The translations under genes and the position numbers were made by a program. From positions 25,683 through 89,682 of the forward strand of contig MPNW01000111.1 in assembly GCA_011800805.1 (NCBI GenBank): DNA of 64,000 nucleotides. The letters run 5' to 3'. This stretch comes from Hirudo medicinalis. Taxonomy: Eukaryota > Annelida > Clitellata > Hirudinida > Hirudinidae. Shown here in pieces: positions 37,001 through 48,793 of the stretch; position 1 is the first letter of the stretch, and each line of letters starts with the position of its first letter. The notes below the pieces were generated by a model. It had not been told where the DNA came from, made no database searches, and saw only the letters and a list, made by a program, of their open reading frames with translations.

Positions 37001-40000
37001 TAGTTAGTTTTGGTCAGATTTAGAGAAAGTCTATTGCAGAGAACCACTAAAACAGGAGATTCATTTCATTCTTGATGTCTTCATAGAGATTGGATAGATC
37101 ATCACCAGAGATGAAAAGATTTGTGTCATCAGCAAACAAAACAAATTCAAATAGAGCAGAGATTGAACATAAAATATTGATGTAAATGAGAAATAAGAGT
37201 TGCTATTAAATGTTATTAGACTCATTCTCTTCATAAATTATTCAACGTTTTGGAGTAATGTGTGAATATTTGAATGTAAATATGGTTGTTGGGATTTTTA
37301 AGGTTTTGTGGAACACTTTTAGACTAACTAATGTATGGGGTGCAGCTATTGATGGATTATCCTCAAAATGTTTAGGGGTGAACGTCCCCACAGGAGCATA
37401 AACAAATCCCTGCATGACAAGCTGGAATATCCAAACGTATCAACTCCTTACATTAAGCACTTTTGTTGAACAGATACGTTCGATCGCTAACGAACCTCGA
37501 GAGATTTTTCGGAGAAACCGACAGCACGGTTCTATAATTGCTCGAAAGTGCTAGGAAGGAAAGAAATTGTTTGTTCGCCCAAAGTCGTCAATGTTTGCCA
37601 GAGTGTACATTCCAGCAGTACGTACATCATTGTATCAGATTATCTTATCGTCCTTCCTAGCCCGTCTGCGAGTATTTTTATGGTTTTTTTATTTCTCCCG
37701 CTCTGAAGCACTGTTTGAGGTTTTCTGATTTCTTGGGTTATCTTGGAGTCTGTTCTGATTGTTCAATTATCATTTTTTTTTATATCAACTCTCTAAAGGC
37801 ATTCATTATAGATTGCTGTGTGAGTAGATAAATTATTGCCAGATAACTATTTTCTATTTTATTTTCGTCACCTTGCGTTGGATTAAAATAATTTTCAGCA
37901 TTCGTTTTAAAAATAGTTCTTTTTTCCTTTTAATCGTTCAGTTACGCACTCAAAGAGCTTTCGAAAGGGCGTGTGCCGTTGTTTATAGTCTAATTAGCGT
38001 TTAGGATTCAGAGAATTGAGAGAAACGAGCAGAGATAAAAAGTTATGCAAAACATATTTATAATTTACAAAGTGGGTTTTGTGATTGAGAGCTTAAAACC
38101 TGGGTTTTCAGGTAATAGACCTGGCTACAATTGGCCACTGATTAGTAGCTGGAGTAATTGAATTCATCTGATTTTTGCATGGGCATGTAGGATTGTTTAT
38201 GGCTTAAGCCTTAAAATAATAAAGTTGATCATAAATTACTTAATGTTGTTTACAAAAAAAAAGATTCAATCTCGTTAAACCCTGGGAAGCGTCTAGTTGA
38301 CTCTATATTTGTGTCGTGTCCATGGACTAAACGACCTTAGCTGCTTTTGTGAGCTGTCCCAGAACCTTGATACTTTTGGAAATTTGGCTCGAGTGAGTCA
38401 GTCTCTAACTGCAGACCTAGTCATAACCTTTGAATCTGTTTGAAATTCAAAGCCACGAGTGACACAACTTTGTGCTTGTGAAAGTTTTGTACTAGTAATA
38501 GCAATAGATAACATTTGCCTGGTGCCATTGGCATCAATGTGTATTAGAATCCAAACTGAAAAAAAAAGATGACATTCGAAGGTTCACTAATTAGGCTACC
38601 TCCACAAAAGAAAGTTAAGTAAATGAGGAAATATTAACAAAAGAGGAATGAGTTACAACAAATATATGTTGTGGTGGTAATGATGTAATGGCCGCCAGTG
38701 TTGGCATATAAGCATTTCAACATGGCAGTTGAGGTGGGTGGACTGATTTGCATTGCTGTATTAGAGTAAATACAAGGAGCAGATCATTTATTAGAAATCA
38801 TTTTAAAATTAAGCTCTTAAAGGTCTGCCCTTTAAGGATAAAATCAAATTAAAAAGTGGTTGTTGAAGAGGTCTTTCATCTCTAAAAGGAAGCATTTTAA
38901 TTTGATTCCATTGATTTGCCTCGTTTCTGCACAAATTTTAATGAAATTCAATATGGAGGCAGGTGAAACGACAAAAATAAAAGAGTTCAGAGGTCAGCCC
39001 ATTGGGGTTGCTCTCAAAGTAAGGTAGTAATAAATAATAGAACTTATATTTTTAAACACTTTAAATATTTGTCCTTTTAAAAATTTCAATGAGGCAAAGC
39101 GACATTTTATGAGACGTGCATGGTAACCCTCCGGCTCGAGGAAGCTCCTGGTGTCGGTCTGACGGTGGCTTTCGAACAAACTCCTACGAGTGGTTAAACA
39201 TAAACTGATTTAATACTGAATTGCAATGAAAAAGAAAGGAGATAACATCAGTCAGTGCCTTGCAGTAGACGTAACCTGCAGGATTTTTTATGCGACACGT
39301 AAAGAAGAATGAAAAGACTCGAGAAATGCTGTTTGCCCTCCAAAAGTATTGTATACGGTCGCTCGGAAGCCCTCGCACGGGCTTAGATTCTTGGATCATG
39401 TTAGGTTTTCCCTGTCAGATTGTGTTCTTACGTGTTGAGAAATGCTGCTAATCCTGTGGAGGACAACTTCTTTGCTCACAGCTTTTGACTTTGGATTTTT
39501 TATGGGATCATCAATGTTTTTTAATTTGAGTGTCGTATAAGATTTTTCATAATTTTTTGCTTATAGCAGGGTCCAATCGAAAGATTGTCGACCGGATGGT
39601 TCGGCATTTAAGTTCCTTCTCCTCGATTTAAATTCTTTGGAAACATTGTCAATCCAACTAAATTACAAAAGTCATATGAAAAGCTTATTTCTAAAAGAAA
39701 CATGACATTTTAGTCTGACATGTTTACTGACGAATCGAGGGGAGCAAAACCAAACTGAGTCAATTCAAACATCAAGAAGGCATTAAAGGAAATTTTGGAT
39801 GATGCTTGCATTTGTGAATGAAACTTTTGTACTATCAGCCAAAGCTTAAAAAAATTGACTTGAAAACTGCAATATCTAATCTATTGCAAGCACTGAGCCT
39901 ATGAGTTTCTGGAACCATACGAGTTGATTCTTTTTGCATTAACTTTCAAACAAATTGACAAAATGTATTTGGATTTATTACCATTTAATTCATTATGTAA

Positions 40001-42988
40001 ATTTCTGATTGCAATTCTTAACTGTCTTTGATCCAATTGGATGTTTTGAAACAAATAATATTGAAGCTTTTTTTATTGTTTATGTTTAAGGCAGAGAGCA
40101 ACAAGCGAGCATGTCAAAGTGCCCGTGCAATGTTCCACGGGCGAGTGATTCGTTTGTTTTTGATTTTCCAGGTATGGGAAAATCATTTCCACAAAAGCCA
40201 TTATTGACCAGTCAACAGGAAAATGTAAAGGTATGCATGTAGGTTTGATTGTGTGGGTGTCATGGTGATTTGAATGTGATGTTTTTAATGACTTCTGTAT
40301 AATTAGATGTCTTGCAGTCTGATTGTTTTTTGGCTAATTATTACTTAATAATTGTAACAATAAATAATGTAAATACAAGAACAATGACTTTAAATATATA
40401 CATGTTTAAAAGTGCATAATTTATAATAACGTTAAGAATAAAAGTTGATCTCAACTAAATAATAAACGTCTAAAATTACTTCTGCACTTCTCAGGATACG
40501 GCTTTGTTGACTACGACAATGAAAAGGCTGCCGAAACTGCTGTCAAGGCTCTGCAGAGCAATGGGATTCAGGCTCAAATGGCTAAAGTGCTTAGATCCCA
40601 TGTTACATTTAAATAATAAATAAATGAAATATCAAAATAAATGATACATGTTTGATCGTCATCATCATCATATCTCCGTTGTTTTGCCTCCAATGTAGCA
40701 GCAAGAACAAGACTCGACCAATCTCTACATAGCCAATCTCCCGGAAAACTTCTCCGAAGCCGACCTGGAGCAGCTCTTCGTCAGCTCCGGCGGCATCGTC
40801 TCCACTCGGATTCTGAGGGATCAGAGCGGAAAGAGTCGCGGGGTCGGATTTGCCAGGATGGAATCGAAGGAGTGCTGCGAAAAGGCCATACAAAATTTCA
40901 ACGGGAAAATTCTCGCCGGTCGGTTTATAGTTGAACGGACCTTCGTCGACACGTCTCTGCGATCATTTTGTGACTATGGCAGGAAGTTAAAGAAAGAATC
41001 GATTTAGATTTGAATTGAAATGTCTTTTGCAACTAGAATAATGTGTTGTGATGCATGATGCAACTTTCTTTGTAACGATGACCCGGTTAGCACAAATGCG
41101 AAGCTATTCAAACATAATTTTTAATTTCCTAGGATTTTAGGTTTCACTTGAAATTTATTTTTGAATGAGGAAGCAGGGCTTCTTCTTCTTCAGAAACTCA
41201 AATAATTTTCAAGCCGTAGCAAAACAAATAAAAATGCAAAAATTATTTAAGGTATTACATTGCAAATATTGCAAATATTCACTTGTGTAAAACTGGATGT
41301 AAAAATGTATGGAACTCTGTCTGGCTTGACATGACATCATGAAATGCAAATCTATTTTTATCATACCTGCATCTACTTGCATCGGGTTTTGAATCTATCT
41401 TCATCAGATATTACATCTCTGGCATCTTATAATTCAAGTCTTTAATATCATGTCGTGCAATAAAAAATTTGTAATGTTACGTTATGAAATTCGAAGGACA
41501 CAAGGATCCGTTGACGGTCAAATTTGCCGATGGAGGAAGCAAACGAAAGCTTCACCATTACCAGTCCAACAAGCAGTGGACAGACCACCAAGAGGTTAGG
41601 GATAGTGTTGTTGTGGTGGTAACTATGGTTATTATGGTGATAATGATGATGGTGATGAAATGATATTACAGTTGATGATTATTGAGTGAGAGTTATTTGA
41701 TGAGAAAATAGCAGTTTTTAATACAATGTGAATTTTTTAAGTAACTTAATTTGATTTAATCTTTGTTAGTTTGTTTACTTTTATTTAAAATAAATTTTTA
41801 TTACCAGGCAACAGTTCCAAATACCTTTGAGCACATTGCAGGTGTGGCTGGAATGGCCCCAACTGGGTGAGTCATTGTGAATTGTTACCATAGCAGTAGG
41901 AGATGATATTTCCAATAAAATCTCTCCAGGACTGGAGAGATGGAAGTTGGTTACAATAAAGGGGTCCTAACCTCGAATCACGGACGTAAATAAAGCACGA
42001 ATGCTAAATTTCACGATCGACACCATTTTATTTCCTTCCGATATTTTCAACTCTCCAGACTCGCTCAGTTCACCACTGTGCCAAGATTTGTAGCTTCACC
42101 CGCTTTTGGGGGAATTCCCATCCATCCTCAGACTGGCTGGGTGGGTCCCTGTCACCAGGGTTTCATAATGCAGGCTCCCTTCGCAACTGTGAGTCACAAT
42201 AACAAATTTAGAAAAGTTTAAAAGTTTTCTTAAGTTTTCTTTTTTCTTTTTTTTTTTGAGGACAGGATTTCTTTTGAATTGTTTACTTCATTTTGTTTGT
42301 ACCTTTCATCTTTTAGATGCTCCCCAGTGGCATCCACACTGCACCGCCCTCCATCGACCCATCGCTATTAGCAACACAAATGGGAAACCTGCATCTGGGA
42401 CCTGCTCCTGCAGTATGTTTTTTGTTTTGCTTTGAGTTCTACTTGAGTCCATCTGTTGTTTGTTGTTTGGCTGCTTTCATTAATTTGTTACTTGGATATT
42501 CCATAAAATTCTGTCGAATGTAATGTTTTTGACTTGTTATTCAACTGCTTCTTTATTGCTCGTTGTTGATCGAATTTCATTTAAAGCCACTCGAATCTCT
42601 CAATCGTTTCAATGCAGTTTCTGCCAGCAGCAGCAACAGTCCAACCGAACACCTACATGCACTTTGCTTACCACCCGGCTGCTCAGCCTCTGCAGCCGAT
42701 GACAATCGAGGTTAATGAGGTCGCAGATAGTTCAGTGACGTCTGTCGTTTTAAGTATTGTAATATTGGTTATCGGTCAATACTAGTCGATGTTAATAAAA
42801 CTATCTTACTTGCCAGTGCCAGTGCTGATGTAATAAATTGACCCTATTGGATGATTTCTGAATTATTCGCTTAGAAGTTTGTTTTTTTTTATCGTCATGC
42901 CCAGGATATGACCTGTGACCCAGCATACCCACCACCAGGTGCATATCACCCCCAGCCACCATTACCTGTTCAGATGCTAAGCAAGTGA
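24025..42988 (+). CDS. RBMS / Alan Shepard-like RNA-binding protein, two RRMs; one-base frameshift in exon 2
   Basis: Eleven exons: 24025-24222, 32443-32620, 40172-40230, 40495-40586, 40699-40918, 41497-41594, 41808-41866, 42059-42188, 42317-42412, 42618-42710 and 42905-42988 (stop TGA). Starting at ATG 24034, and allowing for one base missing at 32570-32572, the product is 432 aa, within the usual RBMS range (about 400-440). RRM1 (about residues 100-172) shows NLYIR and, across a splice, KGYGFVDY. RRM2 (about 180-255) shows [12 protein letters not shown] and [12 protein letters not shown]. After it come [12 protein letters not shown] and a Pro/Ala/His-rich tail with MGNLHLG, as in RBMS proteins. 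These bind A/U-rich single-stranded RNA and regulate mRNAs. Exon 1 is the least certain: it is joined only by matching phase and good splice sites. As written, exon 2 reads into a stop just after NLYIR. Confidence 0.88.
27966..28002. repeat. (AAT)n microsatellite
   Basis: Perfect AAT repeat of about 12 units inside the large RBMS-like intron. Confidence 0.9.
30799..30925. repeat. TTA/TTG/CTT-rich microsatellite tract
   Basis: A compound trinucleotide tract (ATT, then GTT, then mixed ATT/CTT). It creates long spurious Ile/Val- or Tyr/Cys-rich open frames that should not be called genes. Confidence 0.85.
32621..34077 (+). other. RBMS-like intron 2, first part; nothing but microsatellites
   Basis: Begins with the donor GTGAGT. 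It contains (ATT)n at about 32812-32840 and (ATC)n at about 33850-33870. No gene or recognisable transposon was seen before the SINE that starts at 34078. Confidence 0.5.
34078..34369 (+). repeat. tRNA-derived SINE, best-preserved copy (copy 2)
   Basis: The 5' end resembles a tRNA-Leu gene with both internal RNA polymerase III promoter boxes: an A box 'tagccaagtgg' at 34082-34092 and a B box 'gagttcaattcc' at 34122-34133. The body follows, with 'ttgagtgccttttgtatcc', 'gggatgtgaaggcacttt', 'gctgggttgcgaacacgac' and 'ttcggccaacctgcacgcc'. Three further copies of the body occur in the window. It lies in RBMS-like intron 2 in sense orientation. The tRNA-Leu assignment rests on the GTAGCCAAGTGGCCGAG start and is likely but unproven. 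Confidence 0.75.
35308..35500 (-). repeat. SINE-like repeat, copy 4 (inverted, with internal insertion)
   Basis: The reverse complement of the same element body is visible: 'gcaacccagcctgcaggcgc', 'gggagagccctctggtaagg', 'ataaatggtagatcgatt', then after about 60 unrelated bases 'cttcacatcctgttcagata' and 'aaggcactcaaaagat'. The inserted segment includes an AAAT-rich run. It lies in the same intron as copy 2 but in the opposite orientation. Confidence 0.65.
36320..37210 (-). mobile_element. Non-LTR retrotransposon (LINE) reverse-transcriptase relic (minus strand)
   Basis: On the minus strand, starting near 37200, the frame reads [10 protein letters not shown] then [20 protein letters not shown], which contains the reverse-transcriptase catalytic FADD box with its usual upstream 'LLFLIYIN' block. 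Further down appear a decayed [10 protein letters not shown] block and [17 protein letters not shown], a typical C-terminal LINE signature. Multiple stops and frameshifts separate them. It is antisense to the RBMS-like host gene. Confidence 0.8.
37211..40171 (+). other. Rest of RBMS-like intron 2; no gene recognised
   Basis: AT-rich intronic sequence ending TTTTCCAG. A short motif at about 37368-37392 resembles one near 8835. No exon, RNA gene or named transposon was recognised. Confidence 0.5.
40919..41496 (+). other. RBMS-like intron; nothing recognised
   Basis: Begins GTCGGT and ends ATTCGAAG. Read-through of the donor stays open to a stop near 41007, so intron retention would give an alternative truncated end just after RRM2. 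No other feature was seen. Confidence 0.5.
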
Positions 42989-43100
42989 CAAACATGATGT
43001 AAGTGGTGCCAGTCAGGCTAACCTGGAATACTCTTTTTCTAAATGGCAGCTTATTTAAAAATAATCAATATCAATTCAATGTTTTGAATGTTGTTATGGT

Positions 43101-43146
<46 letters not shown>

Positions 43147-45710
43147 GGTGGTGGTGAACTTATTTCATTGCTATGTTCCAATTTTTGTCAGTTTTCTTGT
43201 TAAGTTTTCTTTGTAATCTGCAGAAAATGAAAACATTTTCTTTGCTCAGACTTCTGAGGAAGTACAATAGTCTCTCTGAATTGTTTCAAATCCTGATTGT
43301 CACTCTCGAAGTCATCTGTTTTCAATATTTCCCACCATCTTCATCCACTTTAAGAGCGTTTATTTTTATTTTTACTCCCCAAGCCGCACCAACTGCAGGC
43401 TTAATTGTTAAATGAGACACAGCTCCAAACATGGCAACCTGAAATTTTATAATAAAGAGATGAGAAAAGTGCAAATGTTTGGAAACGTTTCCATGGAGAA
43501 ATATTTGAATATTGTTATTATTTTTGAATTTTATTTGTCAGGACCAGACAGACTGAAGGACATGCCAGCGAGAAGAATGTGGTGGACGATGGTGATGATG
43601 ATGATGATGATGGTGGTGATGATGCTGATAATGATTATGATGATCGACCAATGAAAATGGTATTTTTGGAATAGTGGGAGAGATGGTTGTTCATTCAGTC
43701 TCGTGGCACAATAGTCAGGCTTACTGCTTTTCTTGGAAGTTGATTTCTTTTTTCACTTTGGTTCAATCCCAATTTAATTGGTGACTTAACATTCAAACAA
43801 CATCAGAGAAATTATTTTAAGTGTAATTAGTAAAATTTATTAGAAAATTTAATTTCATCGGTTCGGAGCGTGTTTTTCGGCGAGTCGAATGCCGAGCGCA
43901 CGGTGGAAGGATGGTCGAAAAAGAAAACGGGAGATTGAAAGCTTGCGTTGGAAGTATATGCAAACGTACCATCCATTTTCGTGGTTGACTTTATTATTCT
44001 TTTCAAGAGCTTTCCTTGTTAAATGTCGTTTTGAGTTGAGTCCGCGCAGTTGGAAAGTTATCGGACGGGATGGATCGATCGGGGAGTTGTTCTTGTCTTT
44101 GTGCCTAAAATAGCAGAAGGCATATCCAGTCCCGGGTCTGATTCCCCCATGCCACCATCATCATCATGACTTTATTGTTGTTGTTATTATTATTAATGGT
44201 TCTTCTTGTTTATTATTATTATTGTTGTTGTTGCTGATCATGTTTATACAATTATTAGCAGTATTCACTGCAACTGTGTTTGAAACAAGTCACACTGGTG
44301 GGATTATTTTTGCAATTTTTTTATTATTTTGCCTATTCCGACCCTCTTCTGCATTTGATCCTGGGACGTGTTCCACGCCATTGTCATCATTCCTTCTGCT
44401 TTGGTTTGCCGGGCTGTGTCCGCTCGTTTGTTGGTCGGTTGGAGAGTTTCTCTTGAATCTCTTGGTTGTGAAAGCATTTCCGTTGTAGTTCGGGCGATGC
44501 TGTGGCTGTTGTTGTTGCTGCCGTTGTCGTCGCCGTTCAGAAGGAATACGTCCATCCTCGCTTACATGTTATTTTATGTTGACTTGCTGATTATGTCTCG
44601 ACTTTGTCACTTTTTTGATTTATTTTATTGAGTCGAAACGACTTTCCGTCGACATTTCACAGTTTAATGACACCGACACCAATCCTCGTGCTGATGTTTG
44701 AATACTTGAAGTCGAACGAATTTTTTCAATTGTTGGATTTATGAACTTTGCTATAAATTTAAAAGAACATTTCATGCCAACTTGAAGGGTACTTAACTTT
44801 TTGCAATCGACAAAATCTGCAAAAGAGGTAAATTGTGCATGAATCCCTGATGGGAACGATTGGAAACAATCTTTCCAAAGCATCGGTTTTGCTGATTAAA
44901 TTCATCTCTTCTTTCTCCTCACTTTCAGTGGTGCTCTGCCGACTTTTAGATTGTTTTGAAACTTTACCAAAACTTCTTTTTCTTAATGTTCGACAAAATA
45001 TATTTTGTGTAAGAGCTGCCTCTGAAATTATTTGCTTTGATCTTTTCGAGCAGTCCTCCTCCATTTTTGCATCTCCTGCCTGGGACCAATTAATTTCCTT
45101 TTCCAGAAAATTGAAGTTAATCTTAATTTAACTTCTTGTGGCATCTGTGCTTTGTTGTGCTTACCACAACATCTGGCATGTCCATAAGTGACTACAGAGA
45201 ATCGTCCATTTTTGCAGGTTTTTTTCTTAATTTTGCAGGGTTAATGGGGAATTTGACAGGAAATGATGATGGTGGTGACGATTAAGCTGATGTTGCTAAT
45301 GTTGTGACTGATTGAGTTGAAGGTACTTGAGATGACATCGCAATTTCATAGCGTCACGATTATTTCATGGACGGCCTCTGAAATTCTTCCAATTTATACT
45401 CATGTCAAGAAGCTGGTTTATATGCTGAAATACTTTTGATTTTTGAGGATTTGGTGATTTGCCTGGAAAATTTAGAAAAAATTTGTACTTTGAGTACTAA
45501 AACAATGCATTTAAACAGCCCAACGCATTTTTGAACTTCTCCCGAGGCTCAGATTAAAAGACTTGTAAATAATCACCCGGAGTGCTGACTTTTGATGGTT
45601 TTATTGGAGAATTTGTTCCTGAGGATTATTTTTATTATTTTTTGAACTTTTTTGACAAATAAATGAATGACAAAAGCACTTTAATTGGTGACAATTTTTC
45701 ATTCCACAAT
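42989..45710. other. RBMS-like 3'UTR and intergenic DNA
   Basis: A plausible polyadenylation signal AATAAA is at 43451-43456. A compound (GAT)n(GGT)n microsatellite lies at 43101-43155 and GAT-rich sequence near 43590-43645. Two overlapping minus-strand frames at 44620-45064 are open for 87 and 101 residues but match nothing I know; they could be decayed transposon sequence. No splice-supported gene was seen. Confidence 0.45.
43101..43155. repeat. Compound (GAT)n(GGT)n microsatellite
   Basis: About 10 GAT units run directly into about 8 GGT units in the presumed 3'UTR of the RBMS-like gene. Confidence 0.9.
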
Positions 45711-46013
45711 TTATGCAACCGATAAGAAGCATTTGTCTTCTTGGTGTTTTTTTGTTGTTGAGAGTTTTGAAAAAAAGCGCTCCGAAGCTGATGATTCAGC
45801 GACATAAACAGTAAATATCGTCGTGACGTAAATTTTTGCTAACTGAGGGTTTATTCTTCCCAGTTTAAGAAACTCGAGAGATCTATTTATTTGGAACAAA
45901 AGATCGTGAAACAAATCACTGTCAGCTGTGAAAACGAAAAGACAGTAAAGCTCTTGAGTGAGAGTATAAAAGTAAGCGAGAACCTTCCCAGTAGTCCTTG
46001 GGATTCGTTTCAA
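45711..46013 (-). mobile_element. hAT-type transposase C-terminal fragment (minus strand)
   Basis: A 100-residue minus-strand frame ends with a decayed hAT dimerisation motif: INPQLAKIYVTTIFTVYV, then ASERFFSKLSTTKKH and a leucine/serine end. The 'L.KIY.T...V..A..ERFFSKL' arrangement is that of hAT transposases. It is a different subfamily from the fragment at 7947-8207. No other part of the element was recognised next to it; 46014-46589 shows nothing further. Confidence 0.65.
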
Positions 46014-46589
46014 GACTGTTTCATCCTCGGTATAACTCTATGCCCCATAGGGTGTTATTATTTACGATTGAAATATTTTACAGGCAAAATGATTAATGCT
46101 CTCGACTTATTTCATTTGTTTAATGCATTTAGTTAGAACTAAACGAGAGCTTTGAAGTTCTTTAATAACTTTAGTTAGAACTTGATTTACGCATAGTTAC
46201 ATATTTAACCGCGAATGATATACCGCCACCTAGAGAATGACCAAACACAAGGAATTTATTCGCAAACGAATACAAACACCAAGTCTTCTGAGCGTCAACC
46301 ACCAAATCGATTATTTTTTAAAATTACTAAAATTTCGATCACTAAATCTGACTACATGGTAGAACCTCAATAAACGAACCTCTTACTAGACGTGAACCTC
46401 ACCAGATCACACAAAAATTAATTAGTGATATGGTTGATTACCTCATATCAAGTTATAATTTGAAACCCACGACATGCAACTTTATATTAATAGTAATAGT
46501 AGGGGCCAAAACGAACAACTATCAGATATATATGATAATTAAATGTTATTAATTGAATATATTACTGATTATACACTAAAACAGCTAAG

Positions 46590-47275
46590 CACGAAAATTA
46601 TTTAAATCACCCCTGGTAAGTGGCCTGAAATTCAAATGGCATTTAATGTTGACAAATGCTTGGCCATCCGTATGTGAAAACATAATTGAGGGGCTAACAT
46701 TAAGAGTCTAAGATCTTCTGAAGAGAGATCTAGGGATAATAGTCCACAAAAGCAGCAAGTCATCAAGACAATGCTCAGAAGCACCAAAAAGGACCATTAG
46801 AATATTGGGAATTATCAGGAGAACCATAATAAGTAGAGAATATGTTAACTTGAGACTATATAAGTCACTAGTGAGACCTCATCTGGAATATTGTGCATTT
46901 GCATGGAATCCGTGTCTCAAAAAGGATGTGGAAGCTCTAGAAAAAGTGAAGAGAAAAATGATAAGAGGATTTAGAGATCTGATCTATGGGAAGAGGTTAG
47001 GAAGGACAAGAATGACTACATTAGAAAAAGTGGTGCACTAAGGGGACCTCATAGAAACATACAAAATAATCACAGGCAAAGTAGATATGGATCCAGGAAA
47101 GTTCTTTGAGGCAGCTAGAGATTCAAGAACAATGGGACATCAATACAAGCTCTTTAAGAGACCAACAGTGAGCTTCAGTAGTAGATTCTTTAGCACTAGG
47201 GTTGTCGACAACTGGAACAAACTTTGGAAGCCAGAATTATGGAAGAATTTGAGATTGCCTTAGAGTCTGAAGGCT
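46590..47275 (+). mobile_element. LINE reverse-transcriptase C-terminal relic (CR1/Jockey-like)
   Basis: The plus strand reads, with a few stops and shifts: RDLGIIVHKSSKSS, then REYVNLRLYKSLVRPHLEYC, AFAWNPCLKKDVEALEKVKR, and after an in-frame stop GDLIETYKIITGKVD, FFEAARDSRTMGHQYKL and FFSTRVVDNWNKLW. This is the usual C-terminal end of a CR1/Jockey-type LINE open frame. The 5' part, with the catalytic core, is absent and the frame is broken, so it is a 5'-truncated dead copy. Confidence 0.85.
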
Positions 47276-48793
47276 ACTAAATAAGAAGTTAAGGAGAAGT
47301 GGTTCCTATAAACAGGAGACAATCCTTAAGTACCACCAATCTCAAGAAATTATGTTGTACCATTAAAAGCGAAATTTGACATTTTAGATGACACCTTATT
47401 TTCAAGATAATTATTTGCATCTCGAGATTACAATATCATTCTGAATACCCACTAGAACCAAATTACAATATCAACAAATGCTAACAAGTAACGGGGACAT
47501 GGAATATGAAGATGCTCAACGATATGGAATATGTAGGTGCTCAACGATTCCTATTATTTTTATGGCGCTCATCTTTAACATCAGTAGCTGCTGCAGTCAA
47601 TTACAGTTTTAATTCTTGATATAGTTGAAAAATATTCACGTTTCTGTCCACGCAGAAGAATTCAATCATTAGGATAAATGATTAAGTGTTGAAAACTCTG
47701 GCAAAAGTAATCACCTCGCAAATATACGAATTATCAATTTAATTCGTGCCCATTTAGTATTTCAACTCCGAATCGGAAATATTCTGAAACCAGAGAGTTG
47801 TTATCATTAAATTGGTCCTACTAATAACCTGCAAATACGGGAATCTTACAAATATTTTCTAATATTGTTTATTAACTTGTTCATTTTGTAAATAGTTGTT
47901 TGTAATTACTTTTATATATGGACTTTTAAAGCATTTTGCCATTTCTTTCTTTGAGTTTGCTTCATCTGAATCAATTTTGTACGATAAAAGAAAGCATATG
48001 TTAGAAATAAATTCAATATTTAATTTTTTGTGGTGTCATCAAAATTTATTTTCATAAATTTCGAATCCATGTGCTTGATTTGAGCTTTCGACAATTGCAG
48101 GCTGCAAGCTGCTTCGTGTATGCGTAATTTAAGGCAGGTTTGGGCATGCCCGTCCTTCGCCTTTGAGACTGAGATGGTTGTTTCAGAAAGTCTCAATTAT
48201 CGCTAGATGATAACTGCAGATAATGTTGGGTAATATATGATATCATATCCATGCTAAAAATAATGGTTGCATTCCTATTACAAGAATTACATCCACCATG
48301 ATTTCATCAGATTTTAGCTAATCTCAGAAAATAAAAATTTCATCTGAGATGACGATTCCTAGGCTATAGAACATTCTGTGACCCTTTTAAATCAGCGTTG
48401 AGTGGTGATGTCAGAGAAATTAGTCAGGCTTATCAAGCTCAAGATTATCGGTCGAGATTTTCGTGCATGTTGCAAGTTATTCACTGTTTCCTAGGCAACA
48501 GAAGTCAGTTACTTTAAACCAAATAATACTATTTTTTCAGATTTGTCATCATTAACACTCGCATGACTAATGGATGTTCGAATAAAGGCGATAGACGTGT
48601 AGCCATCTCGGCCAATTATGAAGATCGCAGCTGATCATAGTTGCTTATTTAAGCATTTTTCAGCTCGCTGTAAAGTGCTCACTGTAAGCAATTTCTAAAA
48701 GTTTCAGTATTAAAGGAAACATTTGGAGGAGTCTGTCATTTGTAGGAAGATAGCTGAAGTTTCATTTGTTTTTCTTAGACGTTCTTTTTAGTC
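47276..48793. other. Intergenic and upstream region of the CDK-inhibitor-like gene
   Basis: AT-rich, no coding exon recognised. The last hundred or so bases before 48794 presumably hold the 5'UTR. Confidence 0.45.

Noticed and set aside
39000..39400. Two minus-strand frames (61 and 71 codons) near 39000-39400
   Set aside because: No recognisable motif, no splice support and no match to the neighbouring LINE relic.
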